Positions 47,040 through 56,814 of a stretch of DNA of 64,000 nucleotides are shown here, piece after piece. The notes under the pieces were generated by a model. The model saw nothing but the letters and a program-made list of their open reading frames with translations, did not search any database and was not told where the DNA came from. How positions within the stretch are numbered: position 1 is the first letter of the stretch; each line of letters begins with the position of its first letter. The position numbers were made by a program, and so were the translations under genes. The stretch spans positions 624,001-688,000 of the forward strand of contig JAJEKV010000071.1 of NCBI GenBank assembly GCA_021234155.1, written 5' to 3'. Source of the DNA: Isoetes taiwanensis. Taxonomy: Eukaryota; Streptophyta; Lycopodiopsida; Isoetales; Isoetaceae.

Positions 47040-47415
47040 CCTTTCATATTTTGTCATGGCCACGCATTTCTTCGTAGGTGGAAACCGGCCATGTCAAGAA
47101 TCCCAGACCGCCATCGCCATGGAGGGCATGGCCCACACGTGACAATGGTTTTATTGATAGACTTGACGAGGGTTCGAGGGTGCAGCCAGAATTAATCGCA
47201 CCCTTCCTTCCCCCGACCATTCTTCCTCCCCGCTTTCCGATCACTCTTCCTCCCCCGCTTCCTTAGGGCGCTCGCTTTTACCGATCAGCGATCGATCGAA
47301 CCGAGCGATTCCGGCGCCATCTTATGACAAAGCAGCTTGGTCGACGGATCGGGACGCTTAAATACCGGGTTCTCGCCAAGCAGATTCATTGTTCGAGGCT
47401 ATCACCGAGAAGAAA
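47040..47415 (+). promoter_or_regulatory. Putative promoter and 5' UTR of the second P-element gene
   Basis: A pyrimidine-rich stretch (CCTTCCTTCCCCCGACC and the like, 47,205-47,265) precedes a TATA-like CTTAAATACC at 47,357. A leader follows that ends in GAAGAAA|GTGAGG, a donor-like site at 47,415. A leader intron would end at TTTACAG (47,523). The layout is typical for plant genes but rests only on sequence context. Confidence 0.45.
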
Positions 47416-48038
47416 GTGAGGCCCTTTTTAGTGCTGCTTTTTAGTTTTCTGTAAGTCCTTTAGTGCATTTTTACTTATATTCTGTTGTTAGAGGCTCTTA
47501 TTAATCCCTGATACAATTTACAGCCCGACAAATCCTTATTCACGCTTTGCCAACGACTATACCCACATGGAAGCGAACTCGGAAGCCTCCTCCTCATCCA
47601 GCAAATCTTCCAGGTATGTTTTTGTAATATCATACCCTTTTTTAATCTCATTTTTCTGTACTGTTCTCCACTGTTCTCTGTTTTCTCATTAATCTCATTA
47701 ATCTTTGTATTGTTTTCTGTTTTTTGTTATCTTTTTCTTGCTTGTGGTTGAATTGAATACATTGTACAGGCACAAGTGAGAATAGTGGTTAGAGTAGTAG
47801 CAAGCAACCGAGATAGAAATCATCGAGACCCGTGTTGGAAGTAAGATATTGCGTAAGCATTAACGTAAAAATAACTAGGAATGTCTTTTCCCGAAGAAGA
47901 ACTGTAATAGGAATTGCTTCACGTAATCTCCATTTCTAACTCACAAAGAAATCCATCAAGTAGAGACATGCAGAAGGGAGTGGCGAGTTGAGAATAGCCT
48001 TCAGCTTGCCAACAAACCAGAAGTACAGTTTCTTTCTT

Positions 48039-49075
48039 TTCGACTCGCAAGTCGAGAATCTCACCAAGCGAGGGCAGAAGAGGGAGGTACACTCGGACTG
48101 CTAAGGTGTTGAGGGATTCTCGACTCAACGATTCGATTGCACAGCCTACCCAATGTCTTCACATTCTTTAGAACTCCTGCTGGGTAGCTTTCGACTCGTG
48201 AGTCGAGAATGTGATACCTCGCCATCGGCCTTGTGCAGCCGCAGTGCTCCACCTCACCGAGCCACTCTCCTTCAACCGTGCTCATCAATATTGGCGGCGA
48301 GGACTGGCCTCGACCGGGTGGAGGCTCATGACTAACCATCGAGGTGTTGGTCGCTTCGACTCGCGAGTCGAGAAAACGCAGCTCTAGTGCATCTCAGAGC
48401 CATTCGCAGACAGCCTTTAACCACTCTCCTTCTATCTTCCTCCTGACATTGGCGTAAGGGAAGTGGTTTTCACCGGCTCAAAGCCAACTCGTTAGCAACC
48501 CACCTCCCTTCGGTGTGGTCGCAGTGGGCTCTTACCCAATCAAAGACCGCCTCCTTCTAAACCATCTTTGTCTAATAGCGTAAGGGATGGGCTCGACAAG
48601 TGGAGGCCTCGCGACCAACCACGAGTTGCCGGTCGCTTTCAATTCACTCGTGAGTCGAGAAAAACGCAGCTCTAGTGCATTCTAGAGCCGGCATACGCTT
48701 TAAACACTCTCCTTCTATCTTCCTGACATTGCAAAGGGAAGTGTTTTGACCGCCCGGCAGCCAACTCTAGCAACCCAATTCTCCCGTGTGGTGGTCGCAA
48801 TGGCCTCTACCCAATCAAAGACCGCCTCTTCAACCTTCTTCCGAATATTGGCGGCGGGGATGGGCTCGATTGGTGTGGAGGCCTCTACAACTAACCACAG
48901 TGGGGAAACCACGCAGAGCTTGTCAGATGCATTCTCATGAGTGGGAATGCCTTACCCAACCCGCACTCCATGTGTACTAACCGGAAGTTCGATGGTTAGG
49001 CATTCTCTCGACTTGGCGAAGTCGAGAATGTAGACAGAGTTTTCAAGCATTCTCGACCGCAAGTCGAGAATCCCT
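48039..49075. repeat. Palindromes and a roughly 290-bp higher-order repeat in the first large intron
   Basis: Variants of the palindrome lie at about 48,039, 48,188, 48,355, 48,645, 49,010 and 49,048 (for example TTTTCGACTCGCAAGTCGAG). A longer unit containing GAGTCGAGAAAACGCAGCTC, CTCTAGTGCAT, CTCTCCTTCTATCTTCC and ATTGGCGG..GGGATGGGCTCG recurs at about 48,360, 48,650 and, partly, 48,820, 49,140 and 49,320. Confidence 0.75.
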
Positions 49076-49502
49076 TTAGCCAGCCAATTCTCCTCGGTAG
49101 CAGTGGGCCTCGACTCAGCCAGATATACCCTCCTTCAACCATCTTCGCCGAATATTATTGAAGGGAGGGGCTGGGACCGGTGGAGGCCTCTACAACTAAC
49201 CACTGTGGAAACCACGCAGAGGAAGCCAAGGCTTGCATTCTCTAAAAAGTACCGAGACTTTCTATTCTCCTGTTTTTAGTCCCAAGTGCCTCTAGCCTCA
49301 TTCCTGAAGCCACTCTCCTTCAACCATCTTCCCTAACATTGCGAAGAGGAGTGGTTCTGGACAGGGTGGAGGCCCCTCCCACTAACTACAAGAGGATGCA
49401 TTTGAACCGCGATCTCCGGGCCTTAGTCCTAGCCTGATCTATGTACAACATTCCAAGTAAACAGCCCATGAAAAACACACCTAAAACGGAACCGTTTTTA
49501 CC

Positions 49503-49597
49503 CCGATCCATTGTTTCCTTGCCGAGCATCTCTCAACCCGTAGAGTAAATCATCTATCGGTTGAAAAAATGCTCGACAAAGAAACAATGAATCCGGC
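49503..49597. ncRNA. Candidate foldback RNA (precursor-like hairpin)
   Basis: The left arm GATCCATTGTTTCCTTGCCG continues AGCATCTCTCAACCC. The right arm GGTTGAAAAAATGCTCGAC continues AAAGAAACAATGAATC. They are complementary over about 35 nt. All substitutions are C-to-T/G-to-A type, so a minus-strand transcript would pair with G-U wobbles and one single-base bulge. The loop is about 18 nt. Outer bases (GGAAC at 49,489 and GTTCC at 49,615) may extend the stem. This has the size of a plant microRNA precursor but could equally be a small foldback element. I recognise no known microRNA. Confidence 0.4.
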
Positions 49598-50117
49598 CGA
49601 GCTTATCGCCAGTTCCATTATTTAAACACATACGGCATGTTCTACAAGTTTAAATAACATAGGCATCTCTGAAACTCACTCTTCACGCAGAATTCCTTTG
49701 GGCCATCAGACACGGGTCCCGCAGCCTCACCTAGAGTCTTTGCTTCTTCGGCCGGGTCTTCTTCAAGAGTGTATTCAAGATTCAATACTTGTATCATCGC
49801 GATTCTCGCGTATCCCTCGCTCCATGGCGCCGGCAGTAGTAGAGTTCCCGCGGTCCCTTCTCTCCGCTTCCTACCTTAGCCGCGCTCATCGATCAAATCA
49901 ACCGCTGCAATAGGACGCGGCGGGTCGTCGAAAACACATATGCAAGGCGCCGTTAGCAGCTTTTTACCGCGCCATGGCCGCCATTCGAAGTCGCTAATGC
50001 CGATGCTCCTCCTCCCAACTCGAGGTCCCCAATGCCGCGGTGGAAGATAAACTACGCCCGCCACTTAGTCCCTTTTGATGTGATTAAATTTCGAAATAGT
50101 GTTTGGGGGCTAAAGCC

Positions 50118-50155
50118 GACCGCGGCTTTGCACTTTAGCCCGCTTTTTCATAAAT
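50118..50155. repeat. Short GC-rich inverted repeat
   Basis: GGGCTAAAGCCG and CGGCTTTGCACTTTAGCCC form a short stem with an internal palindrome CCGCGG. It is too short to classify. Confidence 0.5.
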
Positions 50156-51599
50156 GATTGCATGTCCTTAAGTTCAAACCAAAGAACACGCCCGGGATCT
50201 TTTTACATGCAATTCCTAAAACACAACCCGCGGAGGAAACTTAATTTACGAGGGGTGCGAAGAGGATGAGAGGGCATATAGACATGACTCGGCCCAAGAA
50301 GTTTAGGCCGGAGGGGATGCTTCTACCGCCGGCAAAGAAGAAGAAGAAGACAAACACCCCGTGTGAGCTCTCGAGGTTTTTTTTGTCGGAATACCTTTAA
50401 CCGATCCATCCTTTCATCTTGCAAGCATTCACCGCTGACTCACCGGGTGATCATCGGGGTCAACTCCATTCTTCGTCATCGAGGGATCGGAGACAGAGCT
50501 TCTTGAAACAAAGCAGCCAGATTCTGGTGGTATGTCGAGGTATCGACAAGTGGGAAGGAGAAAGATCTGCTTTACACCAAAGGGACAAGAAGAGCCCGAG
50601 ACAAGTACAAGAAAATCGGGTGTTGTGCTCTCCGCCTCGCGCCAGCATTCAAAGCATTTAACACTACATGTCGAGGACTCGCCGTAAGAGTAAGTTCTAT
50701 CGCACCAAAAAATTAGCAGCTTCAAATTATTCTCACTCTTCCATGAGCAAGGCTAAGGGCACCGAAAAAAAGGCCGGCGCTTTTAAATTGTCGAAACTTT
50801 GGGTGGAAGGATCCGAAGGGATGAAGGAGGCCGAACCCTAACATCCGTGGAGCTTGGTATGGAGATTTCCAGAGTCGGGAAAAATCGCTCAATACGGGAG
50901 CTTCACTTCTATCAGGGTGAAGACTCTACAACACTCTACGTTGGGGAATGAAGTTGTGGTTCATACACAAAAAGTCCACCAAAAAAACAAAGATGGGGAT
51001 GATGACACCACACGGGAGGAATCGGATGAGGAAGGAGACTTAAGATATGGTCGAAGTCCCCAAACCTCGATCCGGATGATCGATCAGGATTTCACAGAGA
51101 GGGCACGTAAAATGGAGCCGCCTAGCTCAAGATTATCCGCTGGGAATATCACACAAGCCGCCGGACATTAGACGGCTGAAGGTTTGTAACGGAGATGCCG
51201 CCTTGTTCAACCATTGTGGAATTTAATCCAAAGACACATGCCGAGATTCTGAACCCGATGGTGCGACATCCGCTGCGCATCCAATGCCCGCGGATGTCAT
51301 ACCTTTTGAAGTGCATCGACAGTGAGTTGTTCACCGGAAGTCCGAGGAAGATCCGGCAAGGAAAAAGACGCCCCGGCATTGTTGTGACGGTCAAGATTCG
51401 AGGGCGCCAAGCATTGCGCACGGAGAAGGAGGTGCCGCGAAGCGATCAAGGGATAGATATGCTGTTTTAGAGTGCAGAGTTCTTTCGGGCGGAGACGCCA
51501 AAGAACCTAACCGCCAAAGATTAGCCAACGCTGTAACACAATAGCAGCGAAAGTGCCGCCCACGGAAGGTAAATAACTCGGTAATTTTTCCATTTCAGC

Positions 51600-51955
51600 G
51601 AAGTCGAAAGCCCCCGCCATCCTAACATTTGTCGATATCATCTGTTTTCGACCGCCGAAGTCGAAAGCCGTGGTAACACGTAAAATCAAAGATGTAGAGC
51701 TTTCCGACTCGCGAGTCGAAAACCCTTAGTAAAAGAAAATTAGACATTCAGGATGTTGACGCTGAAGTGAGAAAGCCCCGCCATCCTAACATTTGCCGAT
51801 TATCATCGGGTTTCGACTGGCCGAGTCGAGAAAGCCGCGGTAACACGTAAAATCAAAGGATGCAGAGCTTTCGACCGCGAGTCAGAAAACCCTGCAGAAG
51901 TAAAAAAGAAAATTAGACATTCATGGACTTTTCGACTCAGCGAGTCGAGAAAACC
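51600..51955. repeat. Tandem duplication (about 165 bp) with palindromes in the intron before 51,981
   Basis: CCGCCATCCTAACATTTG recurs at about 51,615 and 51,778, and GTAACACGTAAAATCAAAG follows each copy at about 51,672 and 51,839. Palindromes occur at about 51,645, 51,702 (CGACTCGCGAGTCG), 51,812, 51,870 and 51,930. The array ends 25 bp before the acceptor TTATTCAG. Confidence 0.8.
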
Positions 51956-51980
51956 CGGCTACTATTTACCGCTTATTCAG

Positions 51981-53628
51981 GGTGTTTGTAGATACTTTCA
52001 TGCTTTCGACATTGGTACATTGTCCGAATGCAGCCCTATCCCCGACCAGATCATACACGCTAGGCAATAGTGGAAAGCATTGGGTTGTCCTCGGCCCTAA
52101 AGGAAACGTGGCTCCTGATAAGTGGAAGACCTTTGAGAAACTATGCATATGTTGTTCATTGGAGGGACAGGAAGATGACGAGGGAGAGGAAGAAGAGGAG
52201 AAGAAGAAGAGAACACCAAGGAAAGGCAGGGAGTCTCTCTCAGACCAATATGACCTCATTCTTAGCACTGAGGCGGTCTGGGAGAAATGGACTGACATAT
52301 GGGCTCAATGGACAAGAGGCAAGTCAAGGGACAAGAATGGAGAATTTCCAAGCGTGGCGGACCCCAAGTTGTTTGACAAGCGGCTCATGAAGAGGATATG
52401 GGGCCTCACGGACAAAGAAATGCTTGACCTACAAGGCAAAATCTTGAGGGAACAATCCCGCTAAGGAAGACCAGAGTTCTAAAATGCAGATTAAAGGATT
52501 ATGCCACAGTCCCAAAGCTTACTAGCCAAGTTAGAAGAAGGCATCACGGAAGTTCTCAAGAACGTTGCATCTAATGAATACCATGATTTTGATTATTACA
52601 AGGAAAAGGCTGCCCTTGATGAGGAAGACATGAAGGAATTGAACCGCCTATGTCAACCCTACATCAACACCAAGCTGAAGTTGTATCGTTAAAACCCTTC
52701 CTTTCCCTCGAACGTGCTATGGCAATTCCGGAAAAAGGAAGCTTTGATTCGGGTGGTCCCATTTAAGGCGCACGATAGCTCCCCCATTTCTGGTTACTTT
52801 GGGACACAAGGGATTTGGTGGTCCGAACCGGCACCTGGACCCGTGGCACTATTTGCCATCAATATGATCGAAGACCCCACCCTTTTTATGACAAAGCTGA
52901 CATAGAGCAAGTGGTACAAGACGGTCCGACATGACCGACCGGATACTTTCGGGGTTTCCTTGTCTTTTTGCATGCTTAGGGCAATCAAACAACCGCTGCC
53001 TCCCAATGGGCAGCCGGATATTAACTTCACCAACAAGATCATGCACTCCATATACGCTAACTTGATCATGAGTGCAGACTTGGCTTGCCAAGGCACCAAG
53101 CTTTGCCAACATAGTTTTGGTTTTGATTTCAAGATCGGGCGGTCGATTCGGATAAGTGGTGGTCTAGCGAGCATCATTATCTCGACAAGTTCATGATCTC
53201 TCAAGAGCGAGATGGAACCTTGGAAGGGGGCAGATTTATGGAGGATGTTCCATCGATGGACAAGGTCAAGAAAGATGGTGCGACAGGTCCTATACATAGA
53301 ATTCCTATCCGCCAAGAGTTATCAAGTACTTCATAACCCGCCTTGGTCGAGGAAGATCAAATTGTATGCGAAAGTGGTACATGAATGGCCTGTTCTCTCG
53401 GGGGCTATGCCGCTTGGAATGAAACCTATATCCGTGGTTGGAAATAAGGACATGGTTGAAACCATTCAGTCATACCCGGATCCGCTTCATGAGCATTTCA
53501 AGGGAGAGGAAGACAAATGGAAGCAAAGAAAGACGACGAGGACGAGGGAGACAAAGTCGACGAAGACGATAATGTCGAAGGTTTGGACCAGAATGTGCCG
53601 AAAAACTTATTGAAAACCCGAGATTGAG
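51981..53628 (+). pseudogene. Central block of the second P-element gene
   Basis: After the acceptor at 51,980 a 160-codon frame opens with FVDTFMLSTLVHCPNAA, followed by KHWVVLGPKGNVAPDKWKTF and an acidic EGQEDDEGEEEEEKKK stretch. It then has EKWTDIWAQWTRGK and a block ending LMKRIWGLTDKEML. The same frame resumes at 52,501 and runs to 53,196 with only two stop codons, covering KLEEGITEVLKNVASNEYHD, WWSEPAPGPVALFAINMIED, SKWYKTVRHDRPDTFG and INFTNKIMHSIYANLIMSAD. A frameshift leads to DSDKWWSSEHHYLDKFMISQ, and a further one to an acidic tail, KKDDEDEGDKVDEDDNVEGL. I do not recognise the fold. Tight sequence complexity over 1.6 kb shows it was protein-coding until recently. Confidence 0.6.
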
Positions 53629-53652
53629 GTGAGTTTACTTTGTTTATCGGTG

Positions 53653-53723
53653 TTTCGACTCATGAGTCGAAAAAACGCTTCCTTTCAATACCTTTTTTTC
53701 ATTCTCGACTTCGGAGTCGAGAA
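53653..53723. repeat. Two palindromes inside a 131-bp intron
   Basis: TTTCGACTCATGAGTCGAAA (about 53,653) and TTCTCGACTTCGGAGTCGAG (53,702) lie between a GAG|GTGAGT donor (53,629) and a TCATTTCAG acceptor (53,759). They occupy more than a third of the intron. Confidence 0.8.
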
Positions 53724-53759
53724 AACTCGCTTCCTTTCTCGATGATGTCATCATTTCAG

Positions 53760-54600
53760 GGAATTCGTGTCAACGACTCGGATCATTGTCATTGGAAAGC
53801 ATCGGTTCACTTCAACGAGGAGGAGAATGCACTTCACAAAGACAATCCAGAGCGAGACACGCTAATGCCTTTTAAAGGACCGGAGAAGATAATGATCCCA
53901 AGATTTGGATCCCGATGAACCGGAAATATGGTCAGAGCCAAACTCCAATCGGGATCCACCTGGTCCCACCAAGCTTGTAATATTTGACGCCAATGGAGTA
54001 TTAGCTGCAGATACCATGACAAAGACGCCCCCGAGATTAACACCTCGCAGATCCCAATGAAAACAGAGCATAAAATAGTGTATCCGAGGCCTAGAGCTAA
54101 GGAAATTATTGAATGGTGCCAGGAAGGGGATTCGGGTGGGCATATGGTCTTGTATGGCAAAGAAAAATATTGTCAATGTTCTTGGTGTTCTCGGCATTTC
54201 AGTTTTGAAGTTCAAGTTCGCTTTGGGGAAACGAAAGGGTCGAGCATGTGAAGGACCTCGATCCAGCCATCACAAAGGGAAGCCTATAATGGTGAAAAGG
54301 CCGATGTGGTTTATGAGCAATTCCTGGGACTATGGCAAACACAAACACCGGGTCATAGACGACTCCGCCTACAAGTGCTATCATAACAAAAAATACAATC
54401 ATTGCTAAGCCATATCGACAGAAGAATATGAGACGGATAGGTGGTTGTCCTTCGACTCATCCGTCTTGGCTAAATCCCTCTTTGCCATTCTTGTCCCGAT
54501 GTGCTTATTTAACTATCCGAGCCTCACGGAACCCGATCCAGAGAGCAAGCCGATCATGAAAGCTATGGACGACAAATACTTTGGTGAACAAGAAGAGTGA
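53760..54600 (+). pseudogene. HAD-like (FCP1/NIF) C-terminal domain of the second P-element gene
   Basis: FCP1/NIF domains are phosphatases that act on proteins such as RNA polymerase II tails. Here LDPDEPEIWSEPNSNRD leads into PTKLVIFDANGVLAADT (about 53,965-54,015). The D-A-N-G-V matches motif I (DxDxT/V) with Asn for the second Asp, as in plant DLNGxL members. After a frameshift IVYPRPRAKEIIEWCQE and then RVGIWSCMAKKNIVNVLGVL match the R-P-x-x-x-E-x-L and V-G-x-W-S-S-x-x-x-x-N-V segments. HRVIDDSAYKCYHNKKY (about 54,352) is the D-D-S-x-Y-K-x-x-x-N motif. The end, EYETDRWLSFDSSVLAK to KYFGEQEE, closes at the TGA at 54,598. Shifts and a stop (TAA at 54,406) break it. Catalysis is doubtful even if repaired, because motif I lacks the acid/base Asp. 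Confidence 0.55.
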
Positions 54601-54699
54601 CCCCCGCCGATAGTCAAATTGTGTGAATATTGTAATCGAGCGTGAACACATGTATTGACCATTTTGTAATGAATATACTTGTATATTGAGTTTTCGATG

Positions 54700-54824
54700 C
54701 CTTTCTCGACTCACGAGTCGAGAAAGGCATGCTTGTCGTGTTGATGAAATGCTTGTACAATCTATTATGATAATGCTTGTACATTGGGTTTCCTGGGACT
54801 TTCTCGACTCGCGAGTCGAGAAAG
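54700..54824. repeat. Two near-perfect palindromes in the 3' region of the P element
   Basis: TTTCTCGACTCACGAGTCGA (about 54,702) and the perfect CTCGACTCGCGAGTCGAG (54,803-54,820) are each flanked by CTTT..AAAGGCATGCT and followed by related GTTGATGAAATGCTTGTA / GTTGACAAAAGCATTTGTA. They are two copies of an approximately 100-bp unit, 80-200 bp from the proposed right end. Confidence 0.85.
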
Positions 54825-54902
54825 GCATGCTGGTTGTCTCGTTGACAAAAGCATTTGTATGCTTCCGTGTGTATGCTTATGCATCAAGTCCACTATGCGA
54901 CT

Positions 54903-56814
54903 TCCAAACGCGATTGACTTGAGAAGACAACTGCAATGGAATAGCATTGGCAATTCTGGCCCAAGTCCGTATGTCCCACCGCCGAAGGCCAAATCTCTCC
55001 CTAAAAAACTCCCACGGTGCCAGATGACCCTCCCGGTGCGGCCACGGATGGATGTTACCCCGCAGCAATCCATCTGGCCGAAAATGGGGTGTAGGGAATA
55101 AGCCAAGGGAGATGCAGAGTCCAAGGGTACCCAGAGAAAGGGCGATGAGGCTACCATACACCTGCTAGGGTCCAAGGAAAAGAGAACCTTGACCACCTTC
55201 CGTGCCTTCGAGGAGACCCTTAAGAAAAGGCGGCATGAGGGAACGGCCGCAAATCCTCAAACGAGCCCACGGCAAGAATCGAGGCGGAATAGCTCGGGCT
55301 TCCTAAACACAATAGAGTGACGGGGTTTAACTCGCCAACAGATCCAAACACGGGGATTGTTGCTCCGCAACAACCGCCGGATGAATTCGACACCAGAATC
55401 TTCGTATTGCAGCGACACATCAAGCATACCCAAGCCCCCTGCCTGTCTGGGACGCACACATTTCCACCATGCGACCTTCACTGTAGCCCCCTCCTCATTC
55501 CCTCCCCAAACAAAATTGCGAATGGTGTCATCCAACTCCTTAACCACACTTTCTGGCGCAAGTATGCAGGAGGCTGCGTAAACATGAGTGCTACAGAGCA
55601 CTGACTTGGCTATCAGAATCCTACCAGCCATGGTGAGTTTACTTCCCCTCCACCAATTCAAATGCTGCTTAAGATTTGCCCTAGCATTAATGTCCAAACC
55701 AAATGGTATGCCTAATCAGGTTTGGCATTGTGGTGTGGCGGTGTTAGAGCCCAGGGAAACTGACTCAACCACGCAGGAGGAGGTTCCTCCAATACCCACA
55801 TGGCCGAGCACTTCGACCAGTTAAGCAAGCATCCCGACGCTAAAGAAAAGGCATCCAAAATATTCTTGGCTGCCTGGAGATTGGACGCATCTGCATGAAG
55901 GAAGAGGAATGTATCATCTGCAAATTGACTGCAAACCTGTTGCGACCCATCATCCATGCGGAGACCTTGCACCACATTGTCAGCAATTGCCACCTGAAAA
56001 AGCTGCGAGAGAGCTTCTGCCACTATAGTGAACAGGAAGGGGGCCAACGGACATCCCTGCCTAATGCCTCGGCCCACAGAGAAGATTGAAGAGGTCTCAT
56101 CCTGACACCACATCTGCCGCCCCTAGCGCACACGCAGCTTCATAACGTTTCCCGAAACTAGGCCCGCATCCAAAGGCTTGCATCATATTCGCTAAGAAGC
56201 GCCACCGACATCGCCATAAGCCTTGGCAAAATCCAGCTTAAGAAAAACAGGGGTCTGCCTCATCCCTACGAGCCCAATGCACTCCCTCAAAAGCGGCGAG
56301 CCACATTATGAAGAATATTCCGCTTAGGTATAAAAACCGCATCGCCGCACTAATGGCGTGAACTAGTAATCGGCTTAAGCCTCTCGCCCAAAGCCTTAGC
56401 AATGATTTTATACACTACATGCACAATGTGAGTAATGGGCCTCAGGTCATTGATGGTTTTAGGATGCTTACACTTGGGTATGTATTCAGCAGAGGATGCA
56501 TCGCGTTATTCCCCAAGAGATCCACATACACCGCACCACCGAAGTCCCCACCCATTCCCAAAGACTTGAAAAAACTCCACCGGGTATTCCATCCAACCCC
56601 CCGACACTTATTCCGAGCCAACAAGTGCATGTATCCCCCAACTCCTGCCATGTCAATGGCTCCTCTAAGCTCTGTCTTTGAAGGGCTGAGATTCTTGGCG
56701 ATACCTTGGCCAGCACCAGCTCTTGAAAAACACTCTGTGAGGGAAGCGGGCTCTCCTTGAAAAATGTTTCATAGTGCGCTGCTACAAAGGCCTTGATAGC
56801 ATCTGGTTGATAGC
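54903..56814 (-). pseudogene. LINE D reverse transcriptase and connection region
   Basis: On the minus strand SPRISALQRQSLEEPLTWQE (56.68 kb) and a shifted GLDGIPVEF-like block precede RT. The frame 56113-55712 has VGRGIRQGCPLAPFLFTIVA (motif B) and VCSQFADDTFLFLHADASNL with the intact F-A-D-D of motif C. It then has LASGCLLNWSKCSAMWVLEE. The frame 55697-55257 has MAGRILIAKSVLCSTHVYAA and FVWGGNEEGATVKVAWWKCV, then GGLGMLDVSLQ. A connection region follows with GRTGRVIWHRGSFLGRDLAF down to QLSSQVNRVWKS at the P-element border. Motif A is lost in a degenerate area around 56.2 kb. Confidence 0.9.

Larger units (their letters stand above)
47567..54600 (+). pseudogene. Multi-exon gene of the P element, unknown protein with C-terminal HAD (FCP1/NIF)-like domain
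   Basis: The ATG at 47567 starts MEANSEASSSSSKSSR and runs into a GTATGT donor at 47,614. Further coding-looking blocks: Lys-rich RPKKFRPEGMLLPPAKKKKK at 50.3 kb; KLWVEGSEGMKEAEP and KTLQHSTLGNEVVVHTQKVH at 50.8-51.0 kb; PPCSTIVEFNPKTHAEILNP at 51.2 kb; a large block at 51.98-53.6 kb; the HAD-like end at 53.76-54.6 kb, closing at a TGA (54,598). Two introns are well supported (ending at 51,980, and 53,629-53,759), and both contain palindromes. The frame is broken by isolated stops and shifts. Whether this is a transposon gene or a captured host gene is open; its position inside the P element with the opposite orientation to the transposase-like gene suggests a two-gene element. Confidence 0.5.
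43633..54902. mobile_element. Large TIR-type element of family 'P' with two divergent gene remnants and many palindromes
   Basis: The left end (43,633) reads AGTAAATATTTAATTAAAAG then TGGGACAAATCTTG. It matches the left end of the 4.15-kb element at 20,647 for about 70 bp and again shares AGTTGAGAAAGTT about 100 bp further in. TA precedes it. The right end is less sure: GTCCACTATGCGACT at 54,888-54,902 looks like a shortened version of the inverted end and lies just where LINE D resumes. Inside are a transposase-like gene on the minus strand, a second gene on the plus strand, two minisatellites between their 5' ends, and at least 14 palindromes with core CTCGACTCGCGAGTCGAG or variants. Its borders cut LINE D, so it arrived after LINE D. 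I know no described superfamily with this set. Confidence 0.6.

Noticed and set aside
52794-53315. 173-codon minus-strand frame as a gene
   Set aside because: It is the antisense shadow of the plus-strand central block, whose protein character and intron signals are much stronger.
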